Part shown: positions 58,786 through 64,000 of the stretch, piece after piece
Layout of the letters: every line of letters begins with the position of its first letter
How positions within the stretch are numbered: position 1 is the first letter of the stretch
NCBI GenBank assembly: GCA_963738375.1
Contig: CAVTWL010000004.1
Span: 1,116,001 to 1,180,000 of the forward strand
From: Bog-159 sp963738375
Lineage (GTDB): Bacteria; Acidobacteriota; Terriglobia; Bryobacterales; Bryobacteraceae
Length of the DNA: 64,000 nt
Direction: 5' to 3'
Made by a program: the position numbers and the translations under genes
Notes under the pieces: model-generated
What the model was told of the DNA's origin: nothing
Seen by the model: the letters and a program-made list of their open reading frames with translations, nothing else
Databases searched by the model: none

Positions 58786-59562
58786 CTACTTGGTCACGCC
58801 CCGCTGCGATGCGCCGATGAATGCCAGCAATTCTTCCACCTCGGGACAATCCGTAATCTCCGTGCGGATGCGCTCGGCGGCCTGCGTGGTATTCAGCCCC
58901 GCGCGCGTCAGCAAGCGCATGGCCGTCTGCAACTTCTCGACGGTGGCCTTCTCGAATCCTCGCCGTTCCAGCCCGATCCGGTTGGCGCCGAATACCTTGA
59001 TCTCCCGCTCGCTCACCGTATTCGAAAACGGCATCACGTCCTGCGTCACCACGCTATATCCGCCGATGATCGCGTGCCTGCCGATGCGGCAGAACTGATG
59101 GACGCCCGTCGAAGCGCCGATCACCACCCAGTCGCCCACCGTCACGTGCCCGCCGAGAGTCACGGCGTTGGCCATCACCACGTGGCTGCCCACATGTACG
59201 TCGTGCGCCACGTGTGAGTAAGCCATTAGTAAGTCATCGTCGCCGATGGTGGTAACTGCGCCGCCGCCCTCCGTCCCGCGATGAATGGTGACAAATTCGC
59301 GGATCTGATTCCGGCTGCCGATGCGCGTCTCGGCCCGCTCCCCTCGGTACTTCAAATCCTGCGAAGCCACGCCCACGGTGCTGTAAGGGAAAAAGACGTT
59401 ATCCGCGCCGACGGTCAGCGGGCCTTCCATGTAAACGTGAGCCATCAGCCGCGTGCCCGCGCCGATTTCTACGTCATCGCCAACGATTGAATAGGGACCG
59501 ATTTCCGCAGTCTCGGCTATCCGCGCGGCCGGTGAGACAATCGCGGTGGCATGTACCGGCAT
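58786..59562 (-). CDS. lpxA: UDP-N-acetylglucosamine acyltransferase LpxA
   Basis: LpxA catalyses the first step of lipid A synthesis, O-acylation of UDP-GlcNAc from acyl-ACP. The 258-residue protein is a left-handed beta-helix of hexapeptide repeats (VHATAIVSPAARIAETAEIG) with the catalytic His in MAYSHVAHDVHVGSHVVMAN, the GTEGGGAVTTIGDD segment and the C-terminal helical domain (RIGLERRGFEKATVEKLQTA). It starts 4 bases after the fabZ stop. Confidence 0.95.
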   Translation of the reverse strand: MPVHATAIVSPAARIAETAEIGPYSIVGDDVEIGAGTRLMAHVYMEGPLTVGADNVFFPYSTVGVASQDLKYRGERAETRIGSRNQIREFVTIHRGTEGGGAVTTIGDDDLLMAYSHVAHDVHVGSHVVMANAVTLGGHVTVGDWVVIGASTGVHQFCRIGRHAIIGGYSVVTQDVMPFSNTVSEREIKVFGANRIGLERRGFEKATVEKLQTAMRLLTRAGLNTTQAAERIRTEITDCPEVEELLAFIGASQRGVTK

Positions 59563-59566
59563 TCGA

Positions 59567-60022
59567 TCAGGCGAGGGCTTCCGCTTCGGCTTTATCCGCC
59601 AGCTTGCACATCATCTCCGCCTCGGCCACCACCACATCGCCCACCTTGGCCGTGCCGATCATTACCGCCACGCTCGCCTTGCGCTTCAGGATCTTCATCT
59701 CCAGGCGCAGGGTGTCGCCGGGCACCACCGGACGCCGGAACTTCGCGCTGGTGATCGAGGCCAGCAGCACCAGCTTGCGATGCCGGTCCTCTACCTGCTT
59801 CAACACCAGCACGCCGGCCGTCTGCGCCAGAGCCTCCACGATCAGCACTCCCGGCATCACCGGATAGTCGGGAAAATGGCCCTGAAAGAAGGGTTCATTC
59901 TGCGTGACGCACTTGATGCCCACGATCCGTTCCGGCTCTAGCTCGATAATTCGATCGACGAGCAGCATCGGGTACCGGTGTGGCAGTATGTCGCGGATTT
60001 CGTTGATATCCAAAACGGGCAT
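59567..60022 (-). CDS. fabZ: 3-hydroxyacyl-ACP dehydratase FabZ
   Basis: FabZ dehydrates 3-hydroxyacyl-ACP in fatty acid synthesis and competes with LpxA for the same pool, which explains their frequent pairing. The ATG at 60022 gives 151 residues: ILPHRYPMLLVDRIIELEPE, the active-site His and Glu in FFQGHFPDYPVMPGVLIVEA, and LASITSAKFRRPVVPGDTLR. First gene of the fabZ-lpxA-lpxI-oxidoreductase-tonB run. Confidence 0.95.
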   Translation of the reverse strand: MPVLDINEIRDILPHRYPMLLVDRIIELEPERIVGIKCVTQNEPFFQGHFPDYPVMPGVLIVEALAQTAGVLVLKQVEDRHRKLVLLASITSAKFRRPVVPGDTLRLEMKILKRKASVAVMIGTAKVGDVVVAEAEMMCKLADKAEAEALA

Positions 60023-60044
60023 GGAAATCGCTATTATAACAGCC

Positions 60045-61184
60045 GTGGATCCTATTCTCTTTGAAGCCCGTTCCCGCCAGAAACAGATCGTCGATCTGAT
60101 TCGGGAAATGGTGGAATGCGAATCCCCCAGCGACGACCCCGCGGCTGTCAACCGCTTCGTCGACCTCCTTGGCGATGTTGCCCCGTCGTTCGCCCGTTTC
60201 AAAGCCGTCCCCGGAGGCCGCTTCGGCAAACACGTGCTCTGCGCCTTCGATTTTTCCGGTTCCAAAAAGCAGGGCCAGATTCTCGCCCTAGGCCACTCCG
60301 ATACCGTCTGGCCCCTCGGCGCCCTCGCGAAAATGCCCTTCCGTCAAAGAGACGGCCGCCTCTCCGGGCCCGGCATCCTCGACATGAAATCCGGCATCGC
60401 CTTCTTCCTCCACGCCATGCGTATTTTGCGCGACCTCGAAATTCCCGTCCGCCGCAAGATCCTGATGCAGATCAACTCCGACGAGGAGATCGGCAGCGAC
60501 TCTTCCCGTGCGCTCACCGAAAAGAACGCCAAGCAAAGTGAAGCCGTGCTGGTTCTCGAACCCTCCGCCGGTTTGGACGGCAAGGTTAAGACCGCGCGCA
60601 AGGGGGTCGGCGATTACACCGTAACCGTGCGCGGCAAAGCCGCCCACTCCGGCCTCGATTTCGAAAGCGGGGCCAGCGCCATCCTCGAACTCGGCCGCCA
60701 ACTCGAAAAAATCGCGGCTTTCACCGACCTGCCTCGCGGCATCACCGTCAACCCCGGCGTCATCTCGGGAGGTTCGCGCGTCAATGTCGTCGCCGCCGAG
60801 GCCAAAGTCGAGGTGGACATGCGCATCATGCGTGTCAAGGACGCGGCCGTGCTCGATCGCAAATTCCGCGCCCTCCGCCCCATCGACAAGCGCTGCACCA
60901 TCGAAGTGGCCGGCGGAATGAATCGTCCACCCCTCGAACGCTCGCCCGCCATCGTCAAACTGTTTCAGAAGGCGCGCGCGCTCGCGCGGGAACTGGGTGT
61001 GGAACTGGCCGAAACCGCCGTCGGCGGCGGCTCCGACGGCAATTTCACCGCGGCCCTCGGCGTTCCCACCCTGGACGGCATCGGCGCAGTCGGCGACGGC
61101 GCCCATGCTTTGCACGAGCACATCCTCGTGGATCGCATCGCCGATCGCACCGCCCTACTCGCCAAACTGGTCGCCGCGATATGA
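60045..61184 (+). CDS. M20 peptidase (glutamate carboxypeptidase/CPG2-like)
   Basis: The ~379-residue enzyme has the di-zinc residues in ILALGHSDTVWPLGALA, the bridging Asp in LSGPGILDMKSGIAFF, the Glu pair in LMQINSDEEIGSDSSRA, the lid sequence VTVRGKAAHSGLDFESGASA and C-terminal His in GDGAHALHEHILVDRIA. This set matches carboxypeptidase G2-like M20A enzymes, which release C-terminal Glu or related residues. The start is GTG at 60045 or the ATG at 60021, which would overlap the divergent fabZ start codon. No signal peptide, so cytoplasmic. Confidence 0.86.
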   Translation: MDPILFEARSRQKQIVDLIREMVECESPSDDPAAVNRFVDLLGDVAPSFARFKAVPGGRFGKHVLCAFDFSGSKKQGQILALGHSDTVWPLGALAKMPFRQRDGRLSGPGILDMKSGIAFFLHAMRILRDLEIPVRRKILMQINSDEEIGSDSSRALTEKNAKQSEAVLVLEPSAGLDGKVKTARKGVGDYTVTVRGKAAHSGLDFESGASAILELGRQLEKIAAFTDLPRGITVNPGVISGGSRVNVVAAEAKVEVDMRIMRVKDAAVLDRKFRALRPIDKRCTIEVAGGMNRPPLERSPAIVKLFQKARALARELGVELAETAVGGGSDGNFTAALGVPTLDGIGAVGDGAHALHEHILVDRIADRTALLAKLVAAI

Positions 61185-62262
61185 GAGCGCTCACGGCCCT
61201 GGCTTGCGCGTCGCATCGGCCTGTCTCATGCCGGCCGCCGGTCTGGACGAAACCTTCGCCCATCTGACCGCATCCGACTCTCCCGGCCTTGCCGTCCTGA
61301 TCCTCCGCGATGGCCGCCCGGTCTATGAAAAAGGCTATGGCGCGGGCATCACCCCGGCAACCAATTTCCGCCTCGCCTCCGTGACCAAGCAGTTTACCGC
61401 CACGGCCATTATGCTTCTGGTCCGCGACGGCAAGGTCTCCTACGATCGCCGCCTCACCGAAATCTTTCCCGATTTTCCGGCATACGGCAAAGACATCACC
61501 GTTCGCCATCTGCTGACCCACACTTCCGGCCTCCCCGATTACGAAGACCTGATGCCGGACGGCGCCTGGAGCGCGACCCACCAGATCCGGGACGAAGAGG
61601 TTCTCACCCTCCTCAAACAGCAACGCGCCGGGAAGTTCGCGCCCGGCGCCAATTGGTCTTACTCCAACTCCGGCTACGTAGTCTTAGGATTAATCGTCGC
61701 CCGCGTCTCCGGCATCTCATTCGCGCAGTTCCTGCACGACCGCATCTTCCAGCCGCTCCACATGGACCGCACCCTGGTGTACATCAAGGGCCAAAACACG
61801 GTCCCCGCTCGCGCGTACGGTCACACCAAAGAAGGCGATCGCTTCCTCGAAACCGACCAAAGTTCGACCTCCGCCACCCAGGGCGATGGCGGCGTCTACT
61901 CCAACCTCGAAGATCTTGCGAAGTGGGATCGCGCCCTCGCCCGCCACACCCTGCTCAGCGCGGCGGAGATGCGCCCCGCGGTCACCCCCGTCAAGTTGAA
62001 CGACGGTTCCCGGCCGCACTGGCCCGCGGAACACAACGACGACAACCTGCATCCCGGCCAGGCTGTCTCCTACGGCTTTGGATGGTTCCTCGACCCCTAC
62101 GAGGGCCGCCCGCGCATGTGGCACACCGGCAGCACAATGGGATTCCGCACGGTGATCGAGCGCTTCACCGCCGAAAAACTGACCATCGTTATCCTGTGCA
62201 ACCGCACCGACCTCGATCCCGAAGCGCTGGCTGTCGCCGCTTCACGCGGACATAGCCGCTAG
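61181..62262 (+). CDS. Serine hydrolase of the class C beta-lactamase/penicillin-binding fold, frameshifted at the signal peptide
   Basis: The ATG at 61181 overlaps the upstream stop (ATGA) and begins MRALTALA; after an indel near 61201 the main frame continues LRVASACLMPAAGLDETFAH. The catalytic SxxK is in FRLASVTKQFTATAIML, the Tyr-x-Asn motif in WSYSNSGYVVLGLIVA, and HTG in MWHTGSTMGFRTVIERF. About 359 residues. Enzymes of this large family are D,D-peptidases, esterases or beta-lactamases; resistance function cannot be claimed from sequence. Confidence 0.84.
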
Positions 62263-62273
62263 TTTCGCGCCGC

Positions 62274-64000
62274 TCACATCCCCTTCACCACGACTTCCGT
62301 CGCCAGAACGTCGTAATTCGCATTCAGCAGGACGCGCTTCGGCTTCTTCGGCAGCCGTAGCTTCACTTCGTTGGAAGTCGTGTTTCCCGCCAGCGCAACC
62401 TCCCCTGCCCGCACCACATGCCCGTCGAAGTCGAAGTAAAGCGGCACTGCCATCGCAAAGCTCGATGAAACTCCGCTCTGTGTCACCTTGGCGGCAAACA
62501 AAAACTTCCCCTCCGCTTCGGGTGTCAGCGAGTATTCCATGCGATAGGCTGGTAACTCCGTCCCATACACCCATTCCCGAAAGAACCAGTCCATCGTTCC
62601 GTTGTGTGCCAGGTCCATCCCCGGCTTCATGTGTTTTTCCACGATCGCCTTGAATTCTTCGGTCGATGCATTCTGGTTCAGATAAGTCTTCACGAAATCG
62701 TGCATCATGGCGATGAAATCTTTGTCGCCGGTCTCGCGGTCATACATGAGGTACCGGAGCATATGCAGCACGAAACCGCCCTTTGGATACACCAGCCGGT
62801 TATACGCGCCCTGCGTCTTGAACGTGTTCAGCCGGATCCCCATCCATAGCGGCCCGGCGTCGTCCGGCCGGATGCCAAAGCTGTTCTTTTCCGTGATGGC
62901 TTTCTGCGCCCGCTCCCAATACTTCAGAAACTTGCCCGATTTCGGCTCCGTCTGTTGCAGAAATACGCCCGCCGAGAAATCCGCGAAACCTTCGGAGAGC
63001 CACTGGTCGTGATACGACGCCCACCCCACCATGTGGCCCCACCATTGGTGCGCCACTTCGTGCGGCGTCACTTCCTGAATGAACTCCGCGAAGCGGAATG
63101 CCTGCCCGCCCATCATCATCCAGCGCTGTGTATCGTCCAGGAACGCGCTCACCGGCAGATACACCAGCGTCGGCCACGATTGCCCGAAATTGAACGCCGG
63201 CTGCTGCGTTATCGCGATTCGGCCGTATTCCGCATCGCCGAACCACGTGTTGTACAGACGAATCGCATTCTGCGCATCCACCATGGCACTCTCCGCCATT
63301 GCGCTCGGGCTCAGCGTCATATTTCGCGCGAATCGCCGCAGATAGTCCGGTGTCTCCGCCGTCGCGTAGGCTTCAATCTGATAATGTGTCACCGGATCGA
63401 TCACCGACTTCTTCTTGAACAGCCCGTAATTGAACCCCGCCACCGCCAGCGGCACATCCGACACCCAGTGGGACGCCGCATAGTCGTCTTCCTTCCACTC
63501 CTTTTCCAACTTCCCCACGCCGACGAGCGTGAACTGCTTCGGTACCTTGAATGTCAGATCATAAGTCGCGCGATCCGAGAAGGCATTCAAGCTCGGATAC
63601 CAGCTGGTGCGCGCACCGACCGAAAAATTGCCGTTGCCTTCTTTCTGAACCACCTTGTCGCCTTCGTATTCGATCCCGATGCTGTAACTCTTACCGGCCA
63701 CCAGCCCGTCCGGCATAATCACATAGAACGATCCATCTTCTTTCCGGCTCTCCTGAATGTAGGGGATCTCTTTCTCCAGGTAAGTCACCCGAGTAACCCG
63801 CAGCCGCGGCAATAACCCGAACCCGACGACCCGCGTGCCCGCCACCATCGCCTTCAACCGCACCGTGCAACTCGCCGATAAGTGATCGTTCTTGCCGATC
63901 GCGGTCTCGATGCGATAGTGCTCCGCCGCCACGGTGTGCCGGTTCTCCGTATTTCTCGCCGTCCCCGCCTTCCACTCCGCAGCGTAATGCGTCAGGTACC
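62274..64000 (-). CDS. M1-family zinc aminopeptidase, N-terminus beyond the window
   Basis: The frame is open from the right edge to a stop at 62274, giving at least 575 residues. The gluzincin site is EVTPHEVAHQWWGHMVGW (HExxH) with the third ligand Glu in DQWLSEGFADFSAGVF, as in M1 aminopeptidases. The N-terminal part is the beta-saddle domain (LKAMVAGTRVVGFGLLPRLR, GKSYSIGIEYEGDKVVQKEG). The C-terminus has an added beta domain (TPEAEGKFLFAAKVTQSGVS) seen in acidobacterial members that are secreted or membrane-anchored. It is convergent with the serine hydrolase gene, 11 bases apart. Confidence 0.88.
   Translation of the reverse strand, partial: YLTHYAAEWKAGTARNTENRHTVAAEHYRIETAIGKNDHLSASCTVRLKAMVAGTRVVGFGLLPRLRVTRVTYLEKEIPYIQESRKEDGSFYVIMPDGLVAGKSYSIGIEYEGDKVVQKEGNGNFSVGARTSWYPSLNAFSDRATYDLTFKVPKQFTLVGVGKLEKEWKEDDYAASHWVSDVPLAVAGFNYGLFKKKSVIDPVTHYQIEAYATAETPDYLRRFARNMTLSPSAMAESAMVDAQNAIRLYNTWFGDAEYGRIAITQQPAFNFGQSWPTLVYLPVSAFLDDTQRWMMMGGQAFRFAEFIQEVTPHEVAHQWWGHMVGWASYHDQWLSEGFADFSAGVFLQQTEPKSGKFLKYWERAQKAITEKNSFGIRPDDAGPLWMGIRLNTFKTQGAYNRLVYPKGGFVLHMLRYLMYDRETGDKDFIAMMHDFVKTYLNQNASTEEFKAIVEKHMKPGMDLAHNGTMDWFFREWVYGTELPAYRMEYSLTPEAEGKFLFAAKVTQSGVSSSFAMAVPLYFDFDGHVVRAGEVALAGNTTSNEVKLRLPKKPKRVLLNANYDVLATEVVVKGM

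Noticed and set aside
61181..62262. Antibiotic-resistance beta-lactamase
   Set aside because: The SxxK, YxN and HTG motifs are shared by D,D-peptidases and esterases; nothing in sequence or context points to resistance.

Overview
The window is GC-rich chromosomal DNA from a Gram-negative bacterium, most likely an acidobacterium of the Solibacter/Bryobacter kind. The evidence is a VWFA protein of the acidobacterial type (43070-43969), a TPR-secretin-cohesin protein next to two pseudopilins (37635-41021), a lipid A block fabZ-lpxA-lpxI, a TonB energy transducer, secreted glycoside hydrolases, and a large MoxR/DUF58/VWA operon of a layout common in that phylum. The taxonomic assignment is inference from gene families.

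Layout. 1-6313: secreted TPR protein, a hypA-hypB-DUF350-secreted protein operon (minus strand), a DinB-like secreted protein and a frameshifted GH9 cellulase. 6313-11776: an accessory block with two toxin-antitoxin pairs, a decayed second copy of the PIN toxin, a broken unknown gene with its terminator, a fragment resembling a tRNA 3' end, FG-GAP debris and a run of AT-richer broken genes ending at a tRNA-Cys. 11896-18513: minus-strand hydrolase, glycosyltransferase, YggS, unknown zinc-finger protein, aldehyde dehydrogenase and radical SAM genes, followed by divergent uvrB. 20640-21233: a palindrome and a Fic gene that has lost its catalytic core. 21281-34812: eight co-oriented, mostly overlapping genes (DUF4159, VWA membrane protein, caspase-like protein, TPR/metalloprotease, MoxR, DUF58, BatA-type VWA, DUF4175-like). 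34873-35822: a RelE/HigA-type pair and an FG-GAP relic. 35846-49718: sirohaem reductase, pseudopilins and secretin, smpB, pepA, VWFA protein, folD, a glycoside hydrolase, aldolase, cupin and DUF362 protein. 50049-64000: PPi-type phosphofructokinase, acyl-CoA carboxylase beta, two M20 peptidases, acyl-CoA ligase, tonB, oxidoreductase, lpxI-lpxA-fabZ, serine hydrolase and a partial M1 aminopeptidase.

How the genes work together. The 21-35 kb operon looks like one envelope-associated assembly or quality-control system: a MoxR AAA+ ATPase, DUF58 partner, two membrane VWA proteins, a very large membrane protein with a coiled Gln-rich domain, and two protease-like proteins, one of which has Ser where the catalytic Cys should be. 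fabZ-lpxA-lpxI serves lipid A synthesis. The secretin and pseudopilins belong to a type II secretion or type IV pilus-like machine.

Sequence quality. Many ordinary genes (pepA, aldehyde dehydrogenase, acyl-CoA ligase, tonB, the TPR protease) are split by several single-base frameshifts, and two frames contain an in-frame TAG. In housekeeping genes this most likely reflects uncorrected indels in the assembly. In the 6.3-11.8 kb block, divergence from a paralogue and loss of whole domains show true decay. Gene spans given for broken genes are reconstructions across frames, and frameshift positions are approximate.
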